In this document: positions 28,201 to 36,201 of the stretch, piece by piece
Layout of the letters: each line of letters starts with the position of its first letter
Numbering within the stretch: the first letter of the stretch is position 1
NCBI RefSeq assembly: GCF_047275745.1
Contig: NZ_JBKQWU010000008.1
Coordinates: forward strand, 1-64,000
Source of the DNA: Amaricoccus sp047275745
GTDB taxonomy: Bacteria; Pseudomonadota; Alphaproteobacteria; Rhodobacterales; Rhodobacteraceae
Length of the DNA: 64,000 nucleotides
Direction of reading: 5' to 3'
Program-made: the position numbers and the translations under genes
The notes under the pieces: generated by a model
The model's input: the letters and a program-made list of their open reading frames with translations, nothing else
What the model was told of the DNA's origin: nothing
Database searches by the model: none

Positions 28201-28505
28201 GCGCAGAGCTGGATCTCGTCCACGGCGAGGAAATCGGCGCCGAGATCGACCGGCATCGCCTCGACGGTGCAGACCCACCAGGCGGCGCGGGGTGGCACGA
28301 TGCGCTCCTCACCGGTGACGAGCGCCACGACCGAGGGTCCGCGCAGCGCCACGATCCGGTCATAGACCTCGCGCGCCAGCAGGCGGAGCGGCAGGCCGAT
28401 GACGCCGGTCCGATGCGCCAGCATCCGCTCGATGGCGTAATGCGTCTTGCCCGTATTGGTCGGACCGAGCACCGCCGTGACGCGGGGTTCGCCGTCGAAA
28501 GCCAT
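25296..28505 (-). CDS. Suv3-like DEAD/DEAH-box RNA helicase with disordered tail
   Basis: 1069 residues. Walker A GPTNTGKTH near residues 14-22, DEIQ Walker B near 96-99, and an SF2 helicase C domain with GMGLNLDISHVAFSG and QIAGRAGRY near 225-270 match the Suv3/MgpS branch of helicases. After about residue 790 comes a roughly 160-residue linker built of imperfect Pro-Glu/Asp-Val/Thr-Pro repeats, then a basic Arg/Asn/Gly-rich stretch (about 960-1035) with NREGNRDGNRKGG, and a short conserved-looking end NPFAALMSLK. The tail resembles RNA-binding, scaffold-like tails of RNA-decay enzymes; that role is inference. Confidence 0.9.
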   Translation of the reverse strand: MAFDGEPRVTAVLGPTNTGKTHYAIERMLAHRTGVIGLPLRLLAREVYDRIVALRGPSVVALVTGEERIVPPRAAWWVCTVEAMPVDLGADFLAVDEIQLCADPDRGHIFTDRLLNARGLNETLFLGSDTMRGRIAHLIPGARFLSRERFSDLRYTGARKISRMPARSAIVGFSVEDVYAIAELIRRQKGGAAVVMGALSPRTRNAQVALYQNGDVDHLVATDAIGMGLNLDISHVAFSGLVKFDGRRHRHLAPAELAQIAGRAGRYMSDGTFGVTGEAGPLDPDVAEAIERHRFEPIRRLQWRNAALEYGSPAALIASLEASSGQPDLQRAREADDLLTLRALAEMPDIRGLRGPVETRLLWDVCRVPDFRKVSLQEHANLCARLHEFLREEGGIPTDWLASQIRRIDRAEGDIDTLSKRLAYIRTWTYVAQRKGWVDDTDHWREETRAVEDRLSDALHARLTQRFVDRRTSILMRRLKQREGLVATVTEDGEVTIDDQFIGRLEGFRFQLDPSASAEEARTLRAAGLAALAPALNLRADKFYNAPDTEIDVTEQGGLMWGEHAVGKLVTGGDVLSPQIEAFVEEGADPQIAEKVKRRLGHWIDRKSAALFQPLIALRDDESLSGMARGIAFRLVEALGVLPRGDVAEDVKSLDQEQRAGLRKHGVRFGQYTIFQPLMLKPAVTRLRLVLWSLSEGFDVFPEAPPPGLVTVPAVQGAPGGYYARAGYRLAGERAIRIDMLERLADMIRGLDARAGFEASADMLSITGLSLEQFAGLMRGMGYTATEGTRPKRRAPKPAEAASAGGGETPDVVPADVPGDAPAEVPADAPAEAPPDVPSETPADVPSETPPATPPEMAAAPGETPDEVPADVPAETPTEIPGDAPAETPIEEPYEAPPTTPTEDPIDPPAEVPVTPPVEEPPAETPVPDDPPVETPVPSEPPISPSAQAEEAPLESLEVESYYTFVRAPRQRPARAGQGRHHGADGAGHERRGKAGNRNQGERDGNREGNRDGNRKGGDHQGGRPKHGKGKPERKQGEQQHRPRRAERPERPVDPDNPFAALMSLKLRE

Positions 28506-28545
28506 GCGTGCTCCTTCCGATACCCGCCCCGATTCCCGCCCCTGC

Positions 28546-29250
28546 TCAGAGATCCGCCGTGCCGAGCGACCGCTCGACGCGTTTGATGTGGTCCCGGATG
28601 TCGGGCTGGTTCGGATTGATCCGCTCCGCCGCCCTCAACGCGGCGAGCGCGGGCGCGTACTGGCCGGTCTCGCCGAGAATGATGCCGAGCCCGGTCAGCG
28701 CCCCGAAATGCCGCGGGTTCAGCGCCAGCGCGTGTTCGATATCGGCCATCGCCAGCGAGAATTCCCCGATCTGGTAGAAGGCCGTCGCCCGCGCGTTCCA
28801 GCCCTCGGCGAAATCCGGCGCCAGTTCGGTCAGGGCGGTGAGATGGTCGATCGCGGCGCCATAATTCTCCGCGTGCATCTCCTGGCCCGCCCGGCGCAGC
28901 AGCAGATCCATCGCGGGGGAACCCGATCGGGCCCAGAGCCGCTCGATCTCGTTCTGAACCCGCTCCCAGTCGTCCCGGTCGGGCTCGGCGAGTTGCCGGT
29001 GGAGATCCTCGAGCTTCGCGGCGCGCGCCTCAGCCGCGCCGACCGCGTCGTCCGGCGCGCCGGTGCGCGCGTCATCGGGTATGGCACCACCGTAGTCGGG
29101 CGGGGCGAGTTCCGGCGGATCTGGAGATTCAGGCGCCGGCGCGTCCTGCGCCCGACCCGGAACGGCGGCGGGAACGGTGCCAAGAATGGCGCCGAGAAGG
29201 GCGAACGTCACGGCAAGCCCGGACCTTTGTCGCTTTCCTGAACCGCGCAT
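28546..29250 (-). CDS. Tetratricopeptide repeat protein, exported
   Basis: 234 residues. A signal peptide (hydrophobic residues about 11-33, ending GRAQD) and a Pro/Asp-rich linker precede three or so TPR units (about residues 100-225: AENYGAAIDHLTALTELAPDF, GEFSLAMADIEHALALNPRH, GQYAPALAALRAAERINPNQ). Periplasmic protein-protein interaction scaffold of unknown partner. ATG at 29250; longer frames upstream lack support. Forty bases upstream of the helicase on the same strand, so perhaps one transcript. Confidence 0.88.
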   Translation of the reverse strand: MRGSGKRQRSGLAVTFALLGAILGTVPAAVPGRAQDAPAPESPDPPELAPPDYGGAIPDDARTGAPDDAVGAAEARAAKLEDLHRQLAEPDRDDWERVQNEIERLWARSGSPAMDLLLRRAGQEMHAENYGAAIDHLTALTELAPDFAEGWNARATAFYQIGEFSLAMADIEHALALNPRHFGALTGLGIILGETGQYAPALAALRAAERINPNQPDIRDHIKRVERSLGTADL

Positions 29251-29314
29251 GCACCCTAGATAGTCGTTGAGCCGAGGAAATCGAGGGTCGCCGACCCTCC
29301 GCTGGAGTACAGAC

Positions 29315-29605
29315 ATGAGCGACGTTGTCGAAGGGGCCGTCAAGGCTCTCAACGCCAAACTGGCCGGGGAGACGCTGGATGGATCGGTCAAGTTCGTGAT
29401 CCTCGACCAGGGCGCGGTCCGGATCGACGAGAACGGAGCGACGGCCGACGATTCGGACGCGGATTGCGTGATCATCGCGAGCGACGACGTGTTCCGCGCG
29501 CTGCTCGACGGCGAGCTCAATCCGACGACCGCGTTCATGTCCGGCAAGCTCCGGATCGAGGGCGACATGGGGCTCGCGATGAAGGTCGGCTCGCTGCTGT
29601 CCTGA
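29315..29605 (+). CDS. SCP2 sterol-binding domain protein
   Basis: 96-residue single-domain SCP2 protein. FVILDQGAVRIDENGATADDSDADCVI and the end MSGKLRIEGDMGLAMKVGSLL are the family signature of an alpha/beta lipid-binding tunnel. Start ATG 29315 with GGAG upstream. Twenty-seven bases before an alpha/beta hydrolase on the same strand, so it may present lipids to that enzyme; this is inference. Confidence 0.92.
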   Translation: MSDVVEGAVKALNAKLAGETLDGSVKFVILDQGAVRIDENGATADDSDADCVIIASDDVFRALLDGELNPTTAFMSGKLRIEGDMGLAMKVGSLLS

Positions 29606-29632
29606 GCCCGGTCGCCGGAGCTGGATGCGAAC

Positions 29633-30625
29633 ATGACGGGCGCCCCCTTCCACGCCGATGTGGCCGCGGCGCCACCGGGCGCGGCCGCGCGCTGGCTCCG
29701 GACCCGGGACGGCAAGCGGATTCGCGCGGTCTTCTGGACCGGGGGATCGCGCGGGACGGTGATCGTCCTGCCGGGGCGTACGGAATATGTCGAGAAATAC
29801 GGCAAGGTCGTCGGACGGCTCACGGCGCGCGGTTTCAGCGTCGCGGTGCTTGACTGGCGCGGCCAGGGGTTGTCGGATCGCGATCCGCCCTTTCCCGAAC
29901 TCGGGCATGTCGACGACTTTCGCGCCTATCTGCTCGACCTCGACGCGCTGCTCGCCGCCCCGGAGATCGCGGCGGGGCCGAGGCCGATCCTGATGCTCTG
30001 TCACTCGATGGGCGGCTGCGTCGGTCTTCGCGCCCTGATCGAGCGCCGCGACTTCGCGGGTTCGATCTTCTCCGCGCCGATGTGGGGGATCCGCGTCGGC
30101 CGCGCGGCGGGCCTGCTGGTCAGGCCGCTGACGGGGGCGGTGTCGTGGATCGGTCTCGGGCGAAGGCGGTTGCCGGGCTCCGGTCTCGGCAACCGCGGTG
30201 GCGTCGAAGGCAACCCGCTCACCACGGACCTGAACGCCTTTCGGGCCGCGGAGCGTCAGGTCACCCAGCATCCCGAACTCGGCCTCGGACCGCCGAGCAT
30301 TCACTGGATCTCCGCGGCCTTCCGGGAGATGGCGGCTCTTCGCCGCCTGCCCTCGCCGAGCCACCCGATGCTCGGCTTTCTCGGGTCGGAGGAGCGGGTC
30401 GTCGAGCCCCAGGCCGTCATCGCGCGGTTCGGCCAGGCCTCCGACGCCGAACTGGTCCGCTGCCCCGGCGCGCGGCACGAGATCCTGATGGAACGGGAGG
30501 AGATCCAGGTACTCGTCTGGTCGCGGATCGACGCTTACCTCGACCGGGTGGCGCCTGCCCAGTCTCTGGCCTCGTCCCCTGCATCGTCTTCGGGCCCGTC
30601 TTCGGCCTCGGGCCGCAAGTCGTGA
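29633..30625 (+). CDS. Alpha/beta hydrolase (lysophospholipase-like)
   Basis: 330-residue serine hydrolase of the Hydrolase_4 (monoglyceride lipase / PldB) type. The N-terminal VIVLPGRTEYVEKYGKVV is the oxyanion strand, CHSMGG near residue 123 holds the nucleophile Ser, FLGSEERVV the acid Asp/Glu region and ARHEILME the His. A Ser/Ala-rich low-complexity tail of about 20 residues ends the protein. No signal peptide. Substrate likely a lysophospholipid or monoacylglycerol. Confidence 0.88.
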   Translation: MTGAPFHADVAAAPPGAAARWLRTRDGKRIRAVFWTGGSRGTVIVLPGRTEYVEKYGKVVGRLTARGFSVAVLDWRGQGLSDRDPPFPELGHVDDFRAYLLDLDALLAAPEIAAGPRPILMLCHSMGGCVGLRALIERRDFAGSIFSAPMWGIRVGRAAGLLVRPLTGAVSWIGLGRRRLPGSGLGNRGGVEGNPLTTDLNAFRAAERQVTQHPELGLGPPSIHWISAAFREMAALRRLPSPSHPMLGFLGSEERVVEPQAVIARFGQASDAELVRCPGARHEILMEREEIQVLVWSRIDAYLDRVAPAQSLASSPASSSGPSSASGRKS

Positions 30626-30628
30626 CTC

Positions 30629-31447
30629 TCAGTCCGGCACGTCCGCCAGCAGGTCCAGCGCGGCGGCGTGCAGGCGCGGGTCGCCCGCGGCGATGATCCG
30701 GCCGCCCCGGTGCGCCGGCCCGCCCCGCCAGTCGGTCATGACACCGCCCGCGGCTTCGATCACCGCCTGCGGCCCCTGGACGTCATATGGCATGAGCCCC
30801 GCCTCGATCACAAGATCGACCTGCCCGAGCGCGACCAGCCCGTAGGCGTAGCAGTCGAAACCATAGCGCGTCAGCCTGACGCGATCGCGCACCGCCTCGA
30901 ATCCGGCGCGCTCGGCCGGGGTGCCGATCTCCGGGAAGGTCGAGTAGAGGATCGCCTCGCCAAGCTCTGCGCAGGCGCGCGTGGCGAGCGGCCGCTCCGT
31001 CCCGCCACGCCGCATCACCGCGCGCCCCAGCCCGCCCATGAAGCGCTCGCCGACATAGGGCTGATCGATCAGCCCCATCAGCGGCTCCTCACCGGCGTTG
31101 ACCGCGATCAGCGTGCCCCAGGTCGTCGCACCGCTCAGGAACGCGCGCGTCCCGTCGATCGGATCGAGCACCCATGTCAGCCCGCTCTCGCCCGGCCGCG
31201 GCCCCAGTTCCTCGCCAAGAATGCCGTCTCCCGGGCGATGCCGCGCGAGATGGGCCCGCATCGCCGCTTCGGCGTCCCGGTCGGCCTGGGTGACCGGGTC
31301 GAACCCCTTGTCCGCCTTGTTCTCCGCCCGAAGCTCCGGCGCGCGAAACTGCGTCAGGGAGACACCGGCGGCGATATCGGCCAGCGCCTCGGCCGTCGCC
31401 CAGATATCGTCCTTGAGATCGGCCCTCAGTTCCGCGTCGACGTTCAT
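30629..31447 (-). CDS. hisN: Inositol-monophosphatase family protein, histidinol-phosphatase type
   Basis: 272-residue Mg-dependent phosphatase. The metal sites are GEELGPRPG (Glu, near residue 77), WVLDPIDGTRAF (near 92-103) and the third in LMPYDVQGPQAVIEAAGG near 217-234. TRAF after DGT is usual in HisN-type histidinol-phosphatases rather than SuhB or CysQ. It would complete histidine synthesis. Convergent with the hydrolase gene, three bases between stops. Confidence 0.83.
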   Translation of the reverse strand: MNVDAELRADLKDDIWATAEALADIAAGVSLTQFRAPELRAENKADKGFDPVTQADRDAEAAMRAHLARHRPGDGILGEELGPRPGESGLTWVLDPIDGTRAFLSGATTWGTLIAVNAGEEPLMGLIDQPYVGERFMGGLGRAVMRRGGTERPLATRACAELGEAILYSTFPEIGTPAERAGFEAVRDRVRLTRYGFDCYAYGLVALGQVDLVIEAGLMPYDVQGPQAVIEAAGGVMTDWRGGPAHRGGRIIAAGDPRLHAAALDLLADVPD

Positions 31448-31538
31448 CCGGGAGCCCTCCGCCTCTCACCGCGGGTGAATAGGCCGGAACTCCCGAATCC
31501 GTCAACGCCGGCGCGGCGGCCAGTTCAGCTCACGTCGC

Positions 31539-31925
31539 TCAGGCCACGTCGCTCAGGACACGGGCCAGATCGAACAGGCGCCGGCGCTGCGCCTCGGGGA
31601 TCGCATAATAGGATCGGACGAGTTCGAGCGCCTCCTTGTCCGCCAGCAGGTCGCCGCGGGTATCCCCCGCCGCCGCGGCCGGGGCGGCATCGTGCGCGGC
31701 TTCCTCGCTCTCGAAGCCTTCGAAGAAGAAGCTGATCGAGACATCGAGCGCCTGCGCGATGTCCCAGAGGCGGGAGGCGCTGATCCGGTTCATGCCCGTT
31801 TCGTACTTCTGGATCTGCTGGAACTTGATTCCGACCAGATCGCCCAGCTGCTGCTGGGTCATACCCACCATCCAGCGCCGGTGGCGGACCCGTTTCCCGA
31901 CGTGCACATCAACCGGATGTCTCAT
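31539..31925 (-). CDS. XRE family transcriptional regulator
   Basis: 128 residues. An N-terminal lambda-repressor-like helix-turn-helix (about 10-66: VGMTQQQLGDLVGIKFQQIQ, MNRISASRLWDIAQALDV) is followed by an Ala/Asp-rich linker and a C-terminal helix (LELVRSYYAIPEAQRRRLFDLARVL) seen in many alphaproteobacterial XRE proteins. Divergent from the GH15 gene across a 486-base gap that holds a TTTGCA-AAA-TGCAAA palindrome. Confidence 0.9.
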   Translation of the reverse strand: MRHPVDVHVGKRVRHRRWMVGMTQQQLGDLVGIKFQQIQKYETGMNRISASRLWDIAQALDVSISFFFEGFESEEAAHDAAPAAAAGDTRGDLLADKEALELVRSYYAIPEAQRRRLFDLARVLSDVA

Positions 31926-32411
31926 CCCAAGCTCCTGTCATATCAATTCGCCCAGCGCCGACCGCGTCGGCTGTGTCAGTAACGTCAAAGCAAGTTTCGT
32001 GCCACATTTCGCACACCACGCGCCATGCGTACAGAAAGCTCAATCATAGGTATTTCACCTCTCGCGCGAGCCGACTCGCCCCACAATCCACGCGCGAGTC
32101 CTGCGAACCGGCTCCCACCGTAGGGCGTCGCCGTGACGTTTTGCGAACTTCCTTTGCAAAATGCAAATAACTTCGCGCCGCATTCTCGAAATGCCAACCG
32201 GACGCGGCCGGCGATGCCGGGTCCCGAGGGACCGCCGGAGCGCCGTGCCACGGCGCCCCCCGCGACAACGAATGACGCGCGAACGACCAAGGTCCGCCGT
32301 TTTCGCAGGCGGGTAACGCGGAGCGCCTGCGCGAATCGGCCGCGGGGCTTCCAGAACGCGAGTCTTTCAGGCCAGAATAGCCTCAAAGAAGAGTTCAAGA
32401 CGGGACAGACA
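31926..32411. other. Divergent intergenic region XRE / GH15
   Basis: 486 bases without a supported gene. The 5' half is AT-richer than the surroundings, as expected for promoters. The TTTGCA palindrome at 32153 is the only clear element; the open frame running into GH15 from upstream has no ribosome site and an odd basic composition. Confidence 0.5.
32153..32167. promoter_or_regulatory. Palindrome TTTGCA-N3-TGCAAA upstream of GH15 gene
   Basis: A perfect inverted repeat with six-base arms and a three-A centre. TTTGC/GCAAA half-sites of this sort are bound by some XRE-type regulators of acyl-CoA metabolism. It stands between the XRE gene and the GH15 gene. Confidence 0.4.
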
Positions 32412-34217
32412 ATGGCAGAGGCTCCCACCGCCATCGCGGATTACGGAATGATCGCCGATGGCCGCTCATGCGCCCTGATATCGCGGGACGGGTCCATCGA
32501 CTGGCTCTGCTGGCCCCGGCTCGATTCACCGGCCTGTTTCGCCGCGCTGCTCGGGACGCGGAAGAACGGCCGCTGGCTGATTCGCCCGACCGGCTCGTAC
32601 GGGGCGTCGCGGCGCTACGAGCCGCAGACCATGATCCTCGAGACCACGCACGAGACGGAAACCGGCGCGGTCCGGGTCCTCGACTTCATGCCGATGCTGA
32701 ACGGCACGGCGGCGATCGTGCGCCGGATCGAGGGGCTGCGCGGCCGGGTCGAGATGGAATGCGATCTCGCGATCCGCGCCGACTACGGACGCACCGTCCC
32801 CTGGGTCGAACGGCAGGGGGACGAATGGCACGCGATCGCGGGTCCGGACACTTTCATCCTGCGCACCGATGCCGAGCTGCATGGCGAGGACCTGCATACG
32901 GTCGGGGTCTTCGAGGTCGCCGAGGGCGAGACCCGCGACTTCGTCCTCGTTCATGGCCGCTCCTACGGCGACGCACCGGTGCGCGTCGATCCGGACGTGG
33001 CGCTGGAGACGACGCGCGCCTATTGGGACGCCTTCACCGACCGGATCATGCTGCCGCCGAAGATGCGGCCGGCCTGGCGCGACGCGGTGGTGCGCTCCCT
33101 GCTGACGCTGAAGGCGCTCACCTATATCCCGAGCGGCGGAATAGCCGCGGCGGCGACCACCTCGCTTCCGGAAACGATGGGCGGGATACGCAACTGGGAC
33201 TACCGGTTCTCCTGGCTCCGCGACAGCGCCTTCACGCTGCAGGCCTTCCTCGAAACCGGCCTTCGCCGCGAGGCGCAGGCCTGGCGCGACTGGCTCATCC
33301 GCGCCGTGGCGGGCTCGCCCGACCAGGTCCAGATCATGTACGGTCTCGGCGGCGAGCGGGTGCTCACGGAATGGGAAGTGGACTGGCTGCCCGGATTCGG
33401 GAACTCGCGACCGGTCCGCGTCGGCAACGCGGCCGCGGACCAGTTCCAGCTCGATGTCTATGGCGAGGTCGCCGATGTGCTGGCGCTCGCCTCGCGGCGC
33501 GGGCTGCCGCGTCATCCGCGCCAGAGCGCCTATCGCGACGTGGTCATGGCCTTTCTGGAGAAGGCCTGGCGCGAGCCCGACGAGGGCATCTGGGAGGTGC
33601 GCGGCGCACGCCAGCATTTCGTCTATTCCAAGGTGATGGCCTGGGTCGGCTTCGACCGCGGCGCGCAGGGGGCCGAGGCGCGCGGCGAGGTCGCGGAGGC
33701 CGCCCGGCTCCGGGCGATCGCCGACGAGATCCACGCGGAGATCTGCGCGAAGGGCTTCAACGCGGAGATCGGCGCCTTCACGCAGTATTATGGCTCCACC
33801 ACCGTCGATGCGAGCCTCCTGACCCTGCCGCTCGTCGGCTTCCTGCCGCCGAACGATCCGCGCATGACCGGAACGGTGGCGGCGATCGAGCGGGAGCTTT
33901 CCTGCGACGGGCTGCTGCTGCGCTACCAGACCGATGGGCACGACGGGCTCGAAGGCCACGAGGGTGTGTTCCTCATCTGCTCCTTCTGGCTCGTCGAGGT
34001 CTATGCCCTGCAGGGCCGCATGGACGAGGCGGAGGCGCTGTTCGAGCGGATGCTGGGGCTCGCCAACGACCTCGGGCTGCTCTCGGAGGAGGTGGATCAT
34101 GCGACGGGGGAGATGCTCGGCAACTTCCCCCAGGCCTTCAGCCATATCGGCCTCGTCATGGCCGCCGTCGCGCTCAGCCGCCGCCGGGCGGGTGACCGGC
34201 CGCTGATGCATCAGTAG
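32412..34217 (+). CDS. Glycoside hydrolase family 15 protein
   Basis: 601-residue cytosolic enzyme (no signal peptide) related to bacterial glucoamylases and GH15 trehalases. An N-terminal beta-sandwich domain (residues 1-235; IADYGMIADGRSCALISRDGSIDWLCWP) precedes the (alpha/alpha)6 barrel with NWDYRFSWLRDSAF near residue 262, where a catalytic acid normally sits, and HATGEMLGNFPQAFSHIGL near the end with the second Glu. The ATG at 32412 follows GGGACAG. Substrate could be trehalose or a glucan. Confidence 0.92.
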   Translation: MAEAPTAIADYGMIADGRSCALISRDGSIDWLCWPRLDSPACFAALLGTRKNGRWLIRPTGSYGASRRYEPQTMILETTHETETGAVRVLDFMPMLNGTAAIVRRIEGLRGRVEMECDLAIRADYGRTVPWVERQGDEWHAIAGPDTFILRTDAELHGEDLHTVGVFEVAEGETRDFVLVHGRSYGDAPVRVDPDVALETTRAYWDAFTDRIMLPPKMRPAWRDAVVRSLLTLKALTYIPSGGIAAAATTSLPETMGGIRNWDYRFSWLRDSAFTLQAFLETGLRREAQAWRDWLIRAVAGSPDQVQIMYGLGGERVLTEWEVDWLPGFGNSRPVRVGNAAADQFQLDVYGEVADVLALASRRGLPRHPRQSAYRDVVMAFLEKAWREPDEGIWEVRGARQHFVYSKVMAWVGFDRGAQGAEARGEVAEAARLRAIADEIHAEICAKGFNAEIGAFTQYYGSTTVDASLLTLPLVGFLPPNDPRMTGTVAAIERELSCDGLLLRYQTDGHDGLEGHEGVFLICSFWLVEVYALQGRMDEAEALFERMLGLANDLGLLSEEVDHATGEMLGNFPQAFSHIGLVMAAVALSRRRAGDRPLMHQ

Positions 34218-34237
34218 GCGGCGGCGAACCGGGGCGC

Positions 34238-35119
34238 CTACTCGGCGGCGAGGCGCGGCGCGGTCGACGCGGAGAAGGACTGGCGCAGCGAGCAGGCGAG
34301 TTCCCGCGCCAGCGCCGCGCGGGGACCGGTCGAGCGCACATACATGTTGATCAGATAATCCGGCAGATCCGGCAGCGCGCCACCGTGCCGGATCACCTCG
34401 CACCGTTCCGGGATCGCGCCTTCGAGCTGGGCGAAGATCGCCAGATCGGCGGCGACGCTCACCTCGACGGCCTGGCAGGACAGCGAGTCGACCACGAGTT
34501 CCCAGTCCACCCCCGCCGCTTCCAGCGCGTCGATCACCGAGCGGCGGAAGACGCAGCGCGAGGTCGAGCCGAACCGGACCGGCCGCGACCGCCAGACCTG
34601 CCCGCCCCGCGCGCCGGCCCAGACCAGCGCCTGCCGCGCCAGCGTTTCTCCCCCGGGGTCGAGGGTCTCCTCCGTCGTCAGGATGAGGTCGAGTTCCGAC
34701 CGGGCGAACCGGTCCTTGAGTTCGACCGTCAGATCGGACTGCAGCAGGACCTTCACGCGGGGATAGTCCTGCGCGAAATGGCGCAGCACCCGCGGGACGT
34801 AGGGATACATGATATCCTGGGGCACGCCCAGGGTCAGTTCGCCCTCGAAGGCGGGGTTGGTCATCCGGCCCCAGGCCTCGTCGTTCAGCGCGAGAATCCG
34901 GCGCGCATAGCCGAGAAGCTGCTCCCCCTCGGCGGTGAGCGTGACCTGCCGCTGGCCGCGGTCGAGCAGCGAGAGGCCAAGCTGCTCCTCCAGCCGCTTC
35001 AACTGCATCGAGACGGCCGATTGCGTGAGGTTCAGCTGCGACGCCGCGCGCGTGACACCGCCCGCGTCCGCGACGGTGGCGAAGGAGCGCAGCGCGGTCA
35101 GATCGAGGTTCCTTGCCAT
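34238..35119 (-). CDS. LysR family transcriptional regulator
   Basis: 293 residues, with the LysR helix-turn-helix in residues 1-60 (DLTALRSFATVADAGGVTRA, LNLTQSAVSMQLKRLEEQLG) and a periplasmic-binding-like effector domain. ATG at 35119 is chosen for GGAG six bases upstream; an earlier ATG at 35146 adds nine residues. Divergent from a DUF1127 gene, an arrangement found repeatedly in Rhodobacterales. Effector unknown. Confidence 0.92.
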   Translation of the reverse strand: MARNLDLTALRSFATVADAGGVTRAASQLNLTQSAVSMQLKRLEEQLGLSLLDRGQRQVTLTAEGEQLLGYARRILALNDEAWGRMTNPAFEGELTLGVPQDIMYPYVPRVLRHFAQDYPRVKVLLQSDLTVELKDRFARSELDLILTTEETLDPGGETLARQALVWAGARGGQVWRSRPVRFGSTSRCVFRRSVIDALEAAGVDWELVVDSLSCQAVEVSVAADLAIFAQLEGAIPERCEVIRHGGALPDLPDYLINMYVRSTGPRAALARELACSLRQSFSASTAPRLAAE

Positions 35120-35148
35120 ATCAATCTCCGTGATGGGTCGCGCCACAT

Positions 35149-35165
35149 ATATTCGTTATCAATAT
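35149..35165. promoter_or_regulatory. LysR-box-like palindrome
   Basis: ATATT (35149-35153) and AATAT (35161-35165) are separated by seven bases, a size and AT-richness that fit a T-N11-A LysR site, between the divergent LysR and DUF1127 start codons. The match is short and could be chance in an AT-rich promoter. Confidence 0.4.
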
Positions 35166-35241
35166 GCCTCCGACTCGGGTAAACATCAAGCACGGTGATG
35201 CAGCCGAAGTAACCCTTCACATTACCTGATGGAGAAAACCC

Positions 35242-35445
35242 ATGTATGCCCGTACGAACGAACAGTGCGCCGTCCACCAGCCCTGGCCGCGTCCGTCGGT
35301 GCGCGGCATCCTGGACTGGCTCGTGGCCCTCGATGCCCGGTACCGGCAGCGCCGGACCCTCGAGACGCTCGATGACCGGATGCTGCGCGATATCGGGGTG
35401 ACCCGCGCCGAGGTGGAACAGGAAATCCGGCGCCCGCTCTGGTGA
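35242..35445 (+). CDS. DUF1127 domain-containing protein
   Basis: 67-residue small basic protein. The DUF1127 core is in the C-terminal two thirds (WLVALDARYRQRRTLETLDD, RMLRDIGVTRAEVE), with a Trp and several Arg. A GGAG site lies just before the ATG. Relatives in Rhodobacter and Agrobacterium affect RNA turnover and stress response. It is divergent from a LysR gene and followed by a strong stem-loop. Confidence 0.93.
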   Translation: MYARTNEQCAVHQPWPRPSVRGILDWLVALDARYRQRRTLETLDDRMLRDIGVTRAEVEQEIRRPLW

Positions 35446-35471
35446 GCGCGGCCTGTCCGGATCACGACTGG

Positions 35472-35505
35472 CCGAAACCGGCGACCCGGTTTCGGTCCTT
35501 GATCT
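35472..35505 (+). terminator. Terminator-like hairpin after the DUF1127 gene
   Basis: CCGAAACCGG (35472-35481) and CCGGTTTCGG (35486-35495) form a perfect ten-base stem with loop CGAC, followed by TCCTTGATCTGTT. In R. sphaeroides, 3' UTRs of DUF1127 genes yield small RNAs, but the CCTCCTCCC motif known from those is absent here. Confidence 0.55.
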
Positions 35506-35523
35506 GTTCCCCTATGCGCTCCC

Positions 35524-36183
35524 CTATCTGCTCTGGGCCCGCTCCACGAGTTCCAGCACCACCGGCCCGATATCCTCGACGATCGCATCGACGCCGTCCG
35601 CGTTCGGGTGCAGCCCGTCGCCCTGGATGAGCGCGCGCGCCTCCGACTGGCTCCGGCCCTCGGTCAGCCCGGCGAAGAAGGAGGGGTAGAGGATCGCCTC
35701 GTGCTCCGCGGCGAGTTCCGAATACATCGCCGAGAATCTGGCCTGATACTCCGGCCCGAAATTGCCGATCGCCGGGACGCCCGCCAGCAGGACCGGCATG
35801 CCCCGGGAGGTCACCCGGTCGAGAATCCGGTCCAGATTGGCCCGCGCCGCCTCCGGATCGAGGCCGCGCAGCATGTCGTTCGCCCCGAGTTCCAGGATCA
35901 TCGCATCCGCGGGCTCGCCCAGCGTCCAGTCGAGCCGCGCGAGCCCTCCCGCCGTCGTGTCGCCCGAGACGCCGGCGTTGACCACTTCCACATCCTCCGC
36001 TCCGTTCGCGGCGAGCCATGCGTCGAGCTTCGGCACGAACCCCTCATCGGGCGGCAGTCCGTAGCCCGCGGTCAGCGAATCGCCCAGCGCGATGATTCGA
36101 GTTGCCGCCTGGACCGGCAGCATGGACATCGCTGCGACAAAGAGTCCCAGAACCATCCACGCGGTCGAGGCGTTGATCCGCAT
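35524..36183 (-). CDS. tesA: Arylesterase / acyl-CoA thioesterase I-like SGNH hydrolase
   Basis: 219-residue periplasmic SGNH hydrolase. Signal peptide residues 1-26 (cleavage after VQA). GDSLTAGYGLP (block I, nucleophile Ser near 36), GVSGDTTAGG (block II Gly), LGANDML (block III Asn) and DGLHPNADG (Asp-x2-His block V) are all present. Like E. coli, it is divergent from the ybbA-ybbP ABC transporter. Start ATG 36183. Confidence 0.93.
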   Translation of the reverse strand: MRINASTAWMVLGLFVAAMSMLPVQAATRIIALGDSLTAGYGLPPDEGFVPKLDAWLAANGAEDVEVVNAGVSGDTTAGGLARLDWTLGEPADAMILELGANDMLRGLDPEAARANLDRILDRVTSRGMPVLLAGVPAIGNFGPEYQARFSAMYSELAAEHEAILYPSFFAGLTEGRSQSEARALIQGDGLHPNADGVDAIVEDIGPVVLELVERAQSR

Positions 36184-36201
36184 CTGGCCCAGGAGTCCGC
36201 G

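Noticed and set aside
25383..28586. About 1067-codon open frame antisense to the helicase
   Set aside because: A shadow of the helicase frame in high-GC DNA; composition is Arg/Leu/Ala-rich noise, while the minus strand shows intact helicase motifs.
35440..35524. CcsR-type small RNA repeats after the DUF1127 gene
   Set aside because: The CCTCCTCCC motif that defines them is not present; only a terminator-like hairpin is seen.
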